A DNA stretch of 64,000 nt from Paenibacillus polymyxa (GTDB taxonomy: Bacteria; Bacillota; Bacilli; Paenibacillales; Paenibacillaceae), in contig NZ_JAGGNR010000008.1 of the NCBI RefSeq assembly GCF_018614975.1, positions 62,001-126,000 on the forward strand, written 5' to 3'. The position numbers and the translations under genes are program-made. Under the pieces are notes generated by a model. The model worked only from the letters and a program-made list of their open reading frames with translations, was not told the origin of the DNA and searched no databases. Below, piece after piece: positions 44,506 to 53,507 of the stretch; the stretch's first letter is position 1, and each line of letters starts with the position of its first letter.

Positions 44506-47307
44506 TCAACGTGACGCATACCCTTGTGTAACAATCTTGTATCCAGATACCATCTGGCTGTGCCCCTCCAACGTGTCCTTAACCCGTTCCAGCACATCGC
44601 TCTCGTAAATAGAGGAACATTCGAATCCAGGCTGTACGTTCAATTCAACAGGTTCGGAGTTCAGATTATACCAGCGAGCAATCAAATCTCCGGTTTCCTC
44701 TGCGATCTTCAATGTGGAGAAGGCTAGTGTCGAACTGTGTGCATTCCACGCCAACCATTGCTTCGATACAGGTAGTTCAACCTTGTGCCCATCAGCTCCG
44801 ACATGACCTTCCCGCTCAAACGTGCGTGCTAATGCCCCTAGCTGGACGGTCGTCCACGGAATTGGATAGACATATGCGGATGCACATGCCCCTGACTGCG
44901 CAGCATCGCCTGCAAATGGAATAATCGCATATTCCACACTCTGAGGTCCCAGACATTGGGCTTCCGGCGTTTCAAACACACCCCAATCTCCCAGTTCCGA
45001 AGAGGCACGCAGCAGCGTAACTGCAATCGTACTGCCTTCTTCATGCTGCAAAATCTCGTATTCATTCAGCCCTTTGTTTGCAATCATCAATCCATGATCA
45101 CCATCGCTCACATGTACAAACGCTTGCTGATGCTGCGCATTACTCGGATTCACCCATTCTTTGGCCGGTGTATTGGAACGTTTGACCACTTCAAAAATGG
45201 AATCTGCATAATGTTCCTTTGTCTCCAGTCCGGACGGAAAGAGTGCGCGCAGTCGATGATCCTTGGCCTGATTGTCAAAGTCAGACTTTACCTTGACCAT
45301 GTTACTGCACGCTTCCAGCGTATACGTTGTCTTAATTACCAATGAAACGGTCTTCTCGACTCGCTGCGCCTTCCGTTCTGTAAAAGGAACCATCTGTCGC
45401 TTTTCCAGCTCGAACAGTTCGTCCGCTCCAGCAGGAATATCCCAGCGTAGTACACTCTCCATAACCGCTCGATACGGAGACTGCTCCACGATCCGCAGGT
45501 CTGCCTTCAGATGCTCTGTCGTTAGAGTGGTTTCTCCCTCAGGCTGACGATATACGTATTCATTGCCAATATCACCGGTGTTCTCATAAGCATTTAATCC
45601 CCTGTATACAGCACCAGAGACCTTATCTTCAATTGTTGCCGTTCCGTTCTCTTCAATCGTCACCCGCAAATGACCGTTCTCCATCATCATTCCCTGAACC
45701 TGGATGAGTTCGCTCGTATCGGGCACTTCAGCAATCTCAGCAATCTCTGTTTGCTTCTGAACGGGAATGAGAGCATATGTCTTATAACCTAGCGAAGGTA
45801 CATCCACCGCCTGGAAAGTCACTCTTACTTTACGAGCCATATAAGGCTGTCGGAAGCGGTCCTTGGGAAGTTCATAGCCAAAATGTGCACCCAGATCCTT
45901 GATTTCTGCCGAATACGTGTGTCCATCCGAATCGACCAGCTGATACGCTGGCAGTGCATCTTTTTCCACTTTCTGCGCTAGTGCCTGCGGACTGGGACCT
46001 TCTGGGAAAAATACTTTGTCCACAATCAGGTCCATCTCAATGATCCCGTTGCGATTCCATCCACTCGTGTTGAACACGGTGAAAAGGACGGCATCCTCGC
46101 CCCAGACTTCAGATGGCTGCACACGAATAGAATCTGCAATGGCCTGAGCGCTTTGCGAAACCAATTTCTCTGCAAGCTGTCTGCTCTTGGCAAAGCGGGT
46201 CACCATCTCACGGTGAACCTCATCGACACTGCATCCGCAGATACTATCATGCGGGTGGTTCTGCATCAGCATCTTCCAGGCATGTGTCAACAGATGGTGC
46301 GGATAATCTTTTACCCCGGCTATATGAGCCATGGCGGCCAGGGGTTCGGCTACTTTTTCAAGCAACGTCTGCCCCTGCTGGTTCAACTGTTTCAGATACA
46401 CCCGTGCGGATGCCGTATTCACCAGTGTTCCCCAACCATCCGTGTGTTGACTGCGAAGCTCGCCCTCAATGGTCGCCAGATGCTCAGGCACATTTTTCGT
46501 AACCGCCTCAATGTAATCGTCAAAATTGGAGTGGATAAATTCCACTTCAGGATACAACGCAGCAGCCGTACGTAAAGCTTCAGGCAGATCCGTCTGGATC
46601 GGCTGGTGATCACAACCATTCATGAACAACAGATGTGGAGTCGAGGCGAACCTCTCGGCATCCGCCAGATTTTTATCCCAATATACTCGAGCTTTCTCTG
46701 GATCAACCGGAACTTCCATCCCATTGCAGTACCAATTTGCGAACAAAATGCCGAGCACTTCCGAACCATCCGGCGAACGCCAGATCATCTCGGAATAGGG
46801 AGATTCGTAACTGTCTGCATCAACCACCGCATTATTGAATCCCGTAGGCTTCACTCCACGCCCAAAGATCGCGTTATGAATGTCCGCCTGTTGCAGAATC
46901 TGCGGAGCTTGTCCCATATTTCCGAACGAGTCTGGAAAGTATCCCGTCTTGGATATCACACCCAATGGGCGAGCATCACGATGACCGATGAGCAGATTAC
47001 GCAAGTTGGCCTCGCTGCTGGTCAGAAACTCATCCTGTAACACATACCATGGACCAAAATGGATGCGTCCTTCACGAATATATCGATCAAGCCTCTCCTG
47101 CTGTTCGGGCCGAACTTGCAAATAATCTTCACGAATAATCGTCTGCCCATCCAGATGGAAATAGCGATATTCCGGGTCCTGATCAAGCGTGTCCAGCAAT
47201 TTATCCATCAGCTCAATGAGCAGTACATGATGGTGTTCATAAGGCATATACCATTCTCGGTCCCAATGAGTATGCGAGATAAGATGTGCCGTCTTTTGGG
47301 TTGTCAT
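44506..47307 (-). CDS. GH38 alpha-mannosidase
   Basis: A 933-residue cytosolic glycoside hydrolase. The N-terminal zinc site is SHTHWDREWY (His14, Asp16). The predicted nucleophile is Asp126 in YFPDSFGNMGQ, and another zinc/active-site motif is NHPHDSICGCSVDE (His351-Asp354). The C-terminal half is the all-beta GH38 domain. There is no signal peptide. The type is near MngB and streptococcal GH38 enzymes, which cleave alpha-mannosides such as mannosylglycerate or trimmed N-glycans. It is the last gene of the mannoside operon and pairs functionally with the GH125 exo-mannosidase. The ATG follows GGAGG. Confidence 0.95.
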   Translation of the reverse strand: MTTQKTAHLISHTHWDREWYMPYEHHHVLLIELMDKLLDTLDQDPEYRYFHLDGQTIIREDYLQVRPEQQERLDRYIREGRIHFGPWYVLQDEFLTSSEANLRNLLIGHRDARPLGVISKTGYFPDSFGNMGQAPQILQQADIHNAIFGRGVKPTGFNNAVVDADSYESPYSEMIWRSPDGSEVLGILFANWYCNGMEVPVDPEKARVYWDKNLADAERFASTPHLLFMNGCDHQPIQTDLPEALRTAAALYPEVEFIHSNFDDYIEAVTKNVPEHLATIEGELRSQHTDGWGTLVNTASARVYLKQLNQQGQTLLEKVAEPLAAMAHIAGVKDYPHHLLTHAWKMLMQNHPHDSICGCSVDEVHREMVTRFAKSRQLAEKLVSQSAQAIADSIRVQPSEVWGEDAVLFTVFNTSGWNRNGIIEMDLIVDKVFFPEGPSPQALAQKVEKDALPAYQLVDSDGHTYSAEIKDLGAHFGYELPKDRFRQPYMARKVRVTFQAVDVPSLGYKTYALIPVQKQTEIAEIAEVPDTSELIQVQGMMMENGHLRVTIEENGTATIEDKVSGAVYRGLNAYENTGDIGNEYVYRQPEGETTLTTEHLKADLRIVEQSPYRAVMESVLRWDIPAGADELFELEKRQMVPFTERKAQRVEKTVSLVIKTTYTLEACSNMVKVKSDFDNQAKDHRLRALFPSGLETKEHYADSIFEVVKRSNTPAKEWVNPSNAQHQQAFVHVSDGDHGLMIANKGLNEYEILQHEEGSTIAVTLLRASSELGDWGVFETPEAQCLGPQSVEYAIIPFAGDAAQSGACASAYVYPIPWTTVQLGALARTFEREGHVGADGHKVELPVSKQWLAWNAHSSTLAFSTLKIAEETGDLIARWYNLNSEPVELNVQPGFECSSIYESDVLERVKDTLEGHSQMVSGYKIVTQGYASR

Positions 47308-47325
47308 GTTGCGTACCTCCTGTCA

Positions 47326-48150
47326 TTAACCTTTGGTTGCCCCACCCATGCTGAAGCCCTTGGACATGTAACGCTGGGAGAAGATATATAGTACAACCGA
47401 AGGCATTGTATAGAGTAGTGAAAATGCAGCCAATCTGCCATATTCGACCATACCGTGGCTGCCGAAGAATTGATAGATCGTGACGGATGCCGGAAGTTTC
47501 TCCGGTGTCTGGAGCAGGATGTATGGCACGAAGAAGTTGCCCCAACTTCCCGAAAAGGTAAATATCGCTATCGTTGCAATACCGGGCAGCATAAGCGGAG
47601 CCACGATTCGTCTCAATCCGTTCCATACGGACGCACCGTCAATCCATGCCGATTCCTCCAGATCAATGGGCACCGAATCCATGAAGTTTTTCATCATCCA
47701 GATGCCATAAGGAAGTGAGGATGCGGTCAGGAACAGCATCGTGGCAATAATGCTATTTTGCATTTTGAAGAACAGAAACATTTGAAATACCGGAACCATC
47801 ACGGCAGTAATCGGAAGAGCTGTCATGAACAGAATGGATAACAGGAAGCTCTTTTTGAATCTCATTTCATAACGGGATAAAGGATACGCAGCAAGAACAG
47901 ATACCATTACAACCAATATCGCTTGCCCTCCTGACAGAATCAGGCCAACACCGAATGAACGAAGATTGCTCGAATCCCCGAGCACATCCTTGAAATTTTG
48001 AATGGTCCACGTACTGGGCATTTTGATGCCCTGCTGTGCATTCGGGTCAAATGAAGCCAGAATGATCCAGAGCAGCGGCAATAAAAAACAGAGCCCTAGA
48101 AAGACTAGAATCCCGTACTGGATTTTGTGTTGAAGCCCATGTTTGACCAT
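47326..48150 (-). CDS. Sugar ABC permease (MalG type)
   Basis: A 274-residue permease with about six helices. The EAA loop is EESAWIDGASVWNGLRRIVAPLMLPG at about 158-183. It is the second channel subunit of the CUT1-type importer encoded with a MalF-type partner and a binding protein. The ATG follows GGAGG. No ATPase gene is in the operon; CUT1 importers in Bacillales commonly share the MsmX-type ATPase encoded elsewhere. Confidence 0.95.
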   Translation of the reverse strand: MVKHGLQHKIQYGILVFLGLCFLLPLLWIILASFDPNAQQGIKMPSTWTIQNFKDVLGDSSNLRSFGVGLILSGGQAILVVMVSVLAAYPLSRYEMRFKKSFLLSILFMTALPITAVMVPVFQMFLFFKMQNSIIATMLFLTASSLPYGIWMMKNFMDSVPIDLEESAWIDGASVWNGLRRIVAPLMLPGIATIAIFTFSGSWGNFFVPYILLQTPEKLPASVTIYQFFGSHGMVEYGRLAAFSLLYTMPSVVLYIFSQRYMSKGFSMGGATKG

Positions 48151-48172
48151 AGGGATCGAACCTCCTTCATGG

Positions 48173-49039
48173 TTACACTTTCACTTTCATGGATCGCATG
48201 TAGAACAGGCTGGCGATAATACCGATGAACAACAGCACCAGAGATATGGCTGTGCCGTATCCAAACTGATAGTTCACAAAGGCCTGGTTGTACATGAAGA
48301 TCGGTAAGGTTTGTGTCGAAGTACCCGGGCCACCACCGGTCATCGTATAGATCAGCGTGAATACACCCAGTGTCTGTAGGGTGACCAGCATCATGTTGGT
48401 CACGATGGACCCTTTTACCATCGGAATCGTAATGTGTCTCACAATCTGGAACCCGGTGGCGCTGTCAATAATAGCAGCTTCTTCAACTTCCTTCGGGATG
48501 TCATCCAGAGCCGACTGATAGACCATCATTGAAAAGGCTGTTCCGTGCCAGATATTTGCGATAATGACACTCACCATAGGGAAACTGAACAACCAGGAGA
48601 TTGGACTTGCCCCAAACCAGCCGAGGATCTGATTGAGCGAACCATTGTCACTGAAAAAGGCAACCATACAGAATGCGACGACAATCTCGGGTGTCACCCA
48701 ACCGGCAATGACGATGATGCCAATGACCCGGCGGAACGTCACATTTTTCTCCTTCATTAGAAGAGCCAGAATGAAACCAAGCAATACCTGACCAATCACT
48801 GCGGAAAAGATGAGAAAGACCAGCGTGCGCCAAACACTAATCCGAAAGTCCGGATCATGGAACATATTAATGAAATTCTGGAATCCGACAAACTCTAAAC
48901 TCTTGGCTGCCGCCCCGGTCAGAGCCATATTCGTAAAAGCAAAGCAGATCGTCAGAATGATGGGAACAATGAAAAACACAAGTAATAACAGTACGGAAGG
49001 CATGAGAAACAGAAATGAGCCTGGTGCTTTCCTTTTCAT
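48173..49039 (-). CDS. Sugar ABC permease (MalF type)
   Basis: A 288-residue permease with about six helices, the family N-terminus LFLMPSVLLLLVFFIVPIILTICFAF, and the EAA loop EEAAIIDSATGFQIVRHITIPMVKG. It forms the channel with the MalG-type subunit 22 bp downstream. The ATG follows TGGAGAG. It imports an oligosaccharide, probably an alpha-mannoside, as judged by the flanking GH38 and GH125 genes. Confidence 0.95.
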   Translation of the reverse strand: MKRKAPGSFLFLMPSVLLLLVFFIVPIILTICFAFTNMALTGAAAKSLEFVGFQNFINMFHDPDFRISVWRTLVFLIFSAVIGQVLLGFILALLMKEKNVTFRRVIGIIVIAGWVTPEIVVAFCMVAFFSDNGSLNQILGWFGASPISWLFSFPMVSVIIANIWHGTAFSMMVYQSALDDIPKEVEEAAIIDSATGFQIVRHITIPMVKGSIVTNMMLVTLQTLGVFTLIYTMTGGGPGTSTQTLPIFMYNQAFVNYQFGYGTAISLVLLFIGIIASLFYMRSMKVKV

Positions 49040-49106
49040 AAGTCACTCTCCATTCGAACCGGAAAAAGGGGAGATTGTGCCTCCCCCTCCGAATATATCG
49101 ATATCC

Positions 49107-50486
49107 TTATTTCTCTTCGATGCTGTCCGCGCCAAGGGAACGGGATACGTTGTCCTTCAATTGTGTAATTCCCTCCTCTGGCGTCAGCTTGCCCGAGGCA
49201 ATACTTTCAACAATGCTTTGCAATTGTGCGGATACCGCTGCATATTGATCGTTCGCTGGACGGAAGTGGGCCACACTCAAGAGCTCCTGTGCTTCTTTGG
49301 TATATGGACGATCTGTATAACCTTCAACTTCTGTGGAATCATTACGTGGGCTGAGGCTGCCTTCCGCTACTACACGTGCAGTCGCATTTTCCTTATTCAT
49401 CAGAAACTCGATAAATTTCCAAGCTGCTTCCTTGTTTTTCGCCTGTGCAGGAACAGACCAAGCCCATCCTCCAGACATCGTCGTTGCTCCAGGCTCTTCC
49501 CCATTTTGTGTCGGGAATGGCGCAAAGCCTATTTTCTCTTCAACGTTGGCGATTGGAGCAGCACCGTTCTCCGCCCATGTCGAACCTGCCCAGCTACCAT
49601 CTACAGCCATCGCCAGTTTGTCTTGTGGGAACTGTTGCTGGAAGGCAATACTGCCAGCTTGTCCATTCAAGGCAACCTGCATGGTCGGACCTGTTTTATC
49701 CGTGTTGAACACTTGATCTATGAATTTGAAGGAATCCAGCAGACCCTGGCTGTTAACTACCCATTTCTTGCTGGTGTCGTTATACAGCGTATCCGCCGTA
49801 CCATAGAGCAGCATTTCCAGCGTTTGCATGGTAACACCTTCACCGTTTGCTTTGCCCACGATCATATTAAGCGGTGTCACACCCGGCAGTTTTTGCTTGA
49901 TGGTACGTGCTGCTTCAAGTACCTCTGCCCAGCTTGCAGGTTTAAATGGAACTTCAAGTCCAGCTTGCTGGAACAGCTCCTTGTTATACCAGATGCCGCG
50001 TGTATCCGAAGTAGCCGGAACGCCATAGATTTTGCCGTCTTCGCCAGTAACCCCTGCTTTTAGGTTATCGATGATATGTTCTTCCCAATCGGGCCATCCC
50101 TTGACCTGTGTATCCAGCGGCTCCAGATATCCGGCAGCCGCATCGGATTTGATGATGGATGTATCTTCGGCAATGACATCTGGCGCCGTGTCAGGCGATT
50201 TCATCTGCAAAACCATTTTGGATGTGTAATCACCCTCACTTGCCAATACAGGCGCAATGTTGATTTTGATATCCGGGTTTTCTTTCTCGAATTGATCCAC
50301 CAAGCCTGATTGGAAAAACTTCGTAAGTGTATCCTCAGATCCGGAAGATCGGAACGATACGGTCACTTCCTTCTTGCCGTCACTGGTTGTACCTGTGCTT
50401 GAACTTCCGCCTGAACAGGCTGTAGTTAGAATAAGCAAGGATGTCATAACTGCTGCTACTGGCATTTTCAATGATATTTTTCTCAT
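49107..50486 (-). CDS. Sugar ABC transporter solute-binding lipoprotein
   Basis: A 459-residue extracellular binding protein. The lipobox is LTTAC with Cys at about 24, followed by a Gly/Ser-rich tether (SGGSSSTGTTSDGK). The body is the SBP_bac_1 fold (VTVSFRSSGSEDTLTKFFQ, then GGWAWSVPAQAKNKEAAWKFIEFLM). It captures the oligosaccharide for the two permeases 67 bp downstream. The ATG follows AGGAGAG. Confidence 0.95.
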   Translation of the reverse strand: MRKISLKMPVAAVMTSLLILTTACSGGSSSTGTTSDGKKEVTVSFRSSGSEDTLTKFFQSGLVDQFEKENPDIKINIAPVLASEGDYTSKMVLQMKSPDTAPDVIAEDTSIIKSDAAAGYLEPLDTQVKGWPDWEEHIIDNLKAGVTGEDGKIYGVPATSDTRGIWYNKELFQQAGLEVPFKPASWAEVLEAARTIKQKLPGVTPLNMIVGKANGEGVTMQTLEMLLYGTADTLYNDTSKKWVVNSQGLLDSFKFIDQVFNTDKTGPTMQVALNGQAGSIAFQQQFPQDKLAMAVDGSWAGSTWAENGAAPIANVEEKIGFAPFPTQNGEEPGATTMSGGWAWSVPAQAKNKEAAWKFIEFLMNKENATARVVAEGSLSPRNDSTEVEGYTDRPYTKEAQELLSVAHFRPANDQYAAVSAQLQSIVESIASGKLTPEEGITQLKDNVSRSLGADSIEEK

Positions 50487-50582
50487 GGTTCGCTCTCCTC
50501 TTGTCGGAATTCGACGAACTCCGAACGTTATGATGTACTCGCAGGTTCTCTCTTGCTTTCCTATCTATTTCTGTACACAATT

Positions 50583-51884
50583 CTATTTCTGTACGCGGAA
50601 TCCGCAATAATCCATCATCAGCTCACTAAAGAGCATGTTGGACCATGAAAACCATGGACGGGTATATTCATGTGGATTGTTGGCCGAAAACCCTTCATGG
50701 GTCAGTCCGGTATCCGCATCCGTTTGTTGGATGAGCTGGAGCAATCTTAATTTTTCATTGCGATCCTCTGTAGTCAGCCCCTGCATCGATAAAGCAATAT
50801 GCCAGATGTACCCTTCCGGCGTATGCGGACTACCAATTCCAGCTGCTGCTGTTCCCTCATAAAAATACGGGTTGTGTGAGGATAGAATGAAACGGCGTGT
50901 ATTCTGATACACCTCGTCGTTCTCCTCCACATATCCGAGATAAGGTAAGGACAGCAGGCTCGGCACGTTAGCGTCATCCATCAGATTGTAGTTGCCCTTA
51001 CCATCCGTTTCGTACGCATATATGGTTCCATATTCCGGATGTTCAACGGTGCCATACTCCTGAATACCTTTGTTGATCTGTTCCTCCAGCTGCTGAGCAG
51101 TAACTGCCAGCGTTTCATCCTCGAACACCGCTTCAGCAATTTCCTGTAGATAACGAAGTGCTACAACGGCAAACATATTGGATGGAATCAGATAACCATA
51201 TTCACAGCGATCGTCGCTGGGACGGAACCCCGACCAGGTCATGCCTGTGTAGGCTGTTTCAGTACCTCTTCCCTCTCTGCTGAGTGTATCGGTTTCGGGA
51301 GCATCAAGACGTTGGAACCTATAGGGAGATTTCGTCTCATGATGCTGTTCCACTTGCCATAGCTGTATGATGATCTTGGCTGCTTTGCGGAACGTATCAT
51401 TGAATTGAGTTGTTCTGCCAGTATTCTTCCACAAGAGATAACTGAGCTGAATCGGATAAGCGAGAGAGTCGATCTCATACTTCCGTTCCCAGATCCAATC
51501 ATTCATCTGCGTCAAGTCTTCCTGATGTCCTTTTCCACTCTCTGTCTCATTAAAAGCGTTTGCATAAGGGTCCAGGAGAATATAATTCAGTTGACGTTCA
51601 ACCAGTCCAGCGATCATATCAGCGATATCTTCATCCTCTGAAGCGAGAAGCAGATAAGGTCTGACCTGAGCGGCAGAATCACGTAACCACATGGCAGGAA
51701 TATCTCCCGTAATCACAAAAGTTGTTCCATCTTCTTTGCGCTGAATTGTGGTCATCATCGTATTGGTAAAACAGTTTTTGAACATTTGGTTAAGTTCCGG
51801 ATGGTCCGGCATACGTTTGTTAATCCGATCAATCATGTCGTATATCGAGGGGGGAATCCCTAGATTATCTCTGGGTGTCAGCAT
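50583..51884 (-). CDS. GH125 exo-alpha-1,6-mannosidase
   Basis: A 433-residue glycoside hydrolase of family 125 (formerly DUF1237, metal-independent). The (alpha/alpha)6 barrel motifs ITGDIPAMWLRDSAAQVRPYL (about 59-79), KYEIDSLAYPIQLSYLLW and TPEGYIWHIALSMQGLTT are clear. Characterised members release mannose from alpha-1,6-mannosides in N-glycans. There is no signal peptide, so it acts on imported oligosaccharides. It is the first gene of the mannoside operon, and the ATG follows AAGGAGG. Confidence 0.94.
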   Translation of the reverse strand: MLTPRDNLGIPPSIYDMIDRINKRMPDHPELNQMFKNCFTNTMMTTIQRKEDGTTFVITGDIPAMWLRDSAAQVRPYLLLASEDEDIADMIAGLVERQLNYILLDPYANAFNETESGKGHQEDLTQMNDWIWERKYEIDSLAYPIQLSYLLWKNTGRTTQFNDTFRKAAKIIIQLWQVEQHHETKSPYRFQRLDAPETDTLSREGRGTETAYTGMTWSGFRPSDDRCEYGYLIPSNMFAVVALRYLQEIAEAVFEDETLAVTAQQLEEQINKGIQEYGTVEHPEYGTIYAYETDGKGNYNLMDDANVPSLLSLPYLGYVEENDEVYQNTRRFILSSHNPYFYEGTAAAGIGSPHTPEGYIWHIALSMQGLTTEDRNEKLRLLQLIQQTDADTGLTHEGFSANNPHEYTRPWFSWSNMLFSELMMDYCGFRVQK

Positions 51885-51909
51885 GTTGTCCTCCTTATGT
51901 AATCCAGTT

Positions 51910-51955
51910 TGTTAACCGCTTTCATCATCCTAAAACGAATATAATGTCATGTCAA
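51910..51955 (-). promoter_or_regulatory. Promoter of the mannoside operon with cre-like site
   Basis: On the minus strand TTGACA (51950-51955) and TAGGAT (51927-51932) are spaced by 17 bases. Just downstream, ATGAAAGCGGTTAACA (51910-51925) resembles a CcpA cre site around the transcription start, with one base of deviation in spacing from the consensus. Glucose repression is therefore likely. Confidence 0.5.
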
Positions 51956-51977
51956 TATATTTATTTATATATTAGCA

Positions 51978-51998
51978 TGTTATTTAAATTAAACAACA
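51978..51998. promoter_or_regulatory. 21-bp near-palindrome, probable mannoside regulator site
   Basis: The sequence begins TGTTATTTAA and ends TTAAACAACA, with only one mismatched pair over 21 bases. It lies 22 bp upstream of the -35 element of the mannoside promoter. The adjacent GntR/LacI regulator is the obvious candidate binder (inference). Confidence 0.5.
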
Positions 51999-52043
51999 TT
52001 AAATGGTATACTAATTAAAGCGATTATCCCCTTTTTATCCGCA

Positions 52044-52074
52044 CAAAAAAGAGACCTCGTTTACACGAAGTCCC
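52044..52074 (-). terminator. Terminator of the GntR/LacI regulator gene
   Basis: GGGACTTCGT / ACGAGGTCTC forms a 10-bp stem including two wobble pairs with a 4-base loop, followed by T6 on the minus strand. It lies about 35 bp after the regulator stop. Confidence 0.8.
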
Positions 52075-52107
52075 TGATTGAATACCATGAATATAATGCC
52101 GCTAAAA

Positions 52108-53271
52108 TTATTTCTCCGGTTTCACCGTACTCGTTGATTTCCCCTTCACCAAGCAGGCAGGCAGAACAACTCTGTTCACTGCCATTTCGTTGTTCTGCAT
52201 ACTTTGAAGCACCATCTCAAGTGCCTGTTTTCCCATATCAAACTGGCTTTGTCTCATATGTGTTACACGGCTTCCTTCGGCAGCATTCGGACTGTCAAAG
52301 CAAATGATGGACAAATCCTCCGGAATCCTCAGACCAAGCCGATCTGCTGCCTGTTCTGCAAGTAAAGCAATATGATACTCCGCAGCAAAGAGTGCAGTAA
52401 TCTGCGGGTATTTCTGTAAATGCTCCACCAGTGCCTCCACATCGCGGACCTCGACTTGAGGATCGAACACACTGGGTAATGTCGAAAGAAAAGATTCTAA
52501 CCACAGTTCCCTGTTCACCAACACTCCTTGATCATGATGAGCCTCAATAATGCCTTCAATTCGTTCTTCAATCGGTGTGGTGTTCGCCGGAGGCTGTGTC
52601 AGAAAAGCGATGTGTCGGTGACCGAGATCGAACAAATAATTCATCCCTTCTCGCGCCGCGCCTACATTATCCGTGCTGACAGATGAAGCCGGAATGCCTT
52701 TCAGGTACCGGTCAATCAGGACAAACGGGAATTTGTTAACGACCAATTTAAGAATCTCATCGCTGAAATATTCACCCTGTGCCGGGAAAATAATCAATCC
52801 GTCCACACCCAGTTCCAGCAGTTCCTGAATGCTGCGCTCCTCCTGCTCCGGAATCCCGAAGGATCGTCTAAGTACAAGAAAACAATCATGCTCTCGCGAA
52901 GCTTCTTCCATACCATATAACAGTTCTGTACCATACATGTCACTGAAATTAGTAATGACCAGACCAATGAGCAGCTTCTTCTCTGGATCTTTGATCGCAG
53001 CACGCGGAGCAGGTCTGTCAGGTCTTTCTTGTAACACATCTGCTGTGTCGGCTACAAAAGAACCCCGTCCCGGCTGACGAACAATTAATTGTTCATTCGC
53101 CAGCATCTCAAGCGCTTTTTTAGTGGTAATCCGGCTAACTCCGAATTCATCACATAATTCCTTCTCCGAAGGTACACGCTCACCCACTTGATATTGATGA
53201 AGCTGTATCCGTTCGCGCAAGGATTCAAAGATCTGTTCATACATCGGCTTGGATGCCGAGTCTTTCCCCAA
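52108..53271 (-). CDS. GntR/LacI hybrid (AraR-type) sugar regulator
   Basis: A 387-residue regulator. The N-terminal GntR winged helix covers about residues 8-75 (VPSEKELCDEFGVSRITTKKALEMLANEQLIVRQPGRG). The C-terminal LacI-type sugar-binding domain covers about 105-380 (LLIGLVITNFSDMYGTELLYGMEE, and DGLIIFPAQG). This architecture is that of AraR. It lies directly upstream of the GH125/ABC/GH38 genes and probably responds to a mannose-containing sugar. I favour the TTG at 53271, which has GGAGGTG 8 bases upstream; an ATG at 53286 is the alternative. Confidence 0.93.
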   Translation of the reverse strand: MGKDSASKPMYEQIFESLRERIQLHQYQVGERVPSEKELCDEFGVSRITTKKALEMLANEQLIVRQPGRGSFVADTADVLQERPDRPAPRAAIKDPEKKLLIGLVITNFSDMYGTELLYGMEEASREHDCFLVLRRSFGIPEQEERSIQELLELGVDGLIIFPAQGEYFSDEILKLVVNKFPFVLIDRYLKGIPASSVSTDNVGAAREGMNYLFDLGHRHIAFLTQPPANTTPIEERIEGIIEAHHDQGVLVNRELWLESFLSTLPSVFDPQVEVRDVEALVEHLQKYPQITALFAAEYHIALLAEQAADRLGLRIPEDLSIICFDSPNAAEGSRVTHMRQSQFDMGKQALEMVLQSMQNNEMAVNRVVLPACLVKGKSTSTVKPEK

Positions 53272-53417
53272 TACAAGCACCTCCATAAATACCCATACTT
53301 CTCATGTTCTACATCCTAATATATCATGTTATATCATTAAGTTCATTATTAAATTTATTTGGCGTAAATAACCATAGTCAAGTAATCTTAGGCGTCAGAT
53401 GTAAATCGAGATATAAC

Positions 53418-53456
53418 AAAAAGCCGACAAGCCCTGATCCCTTGGCTTATCGGCTT
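53418..53456 (-). terminator. Terminator of the subtilisin-like protease gene
   Basis: AAGCCGATAAGCC / GGGCTTGTCGGCTT forms a 13-bp stem with a 10-base loop and one wobble, followed by T5 on the minus strand. It is about 50 bp after the stop. Confidence 0.85.
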
Positions 53457-53507
53457 CTTGCTTAGATAGTCAATACGTATTAATCATCCATATCATACTT
53501 TGCATAA

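Noticed and set aside
48810..50063. 417-codon open frame on the plus strand
   Set aside because: It lies antisense to the MalF-type permease and binding-protein genes, lacks a ribosome site, and its residues are rich in Cys, Arg and His as in out-of-frame translation.
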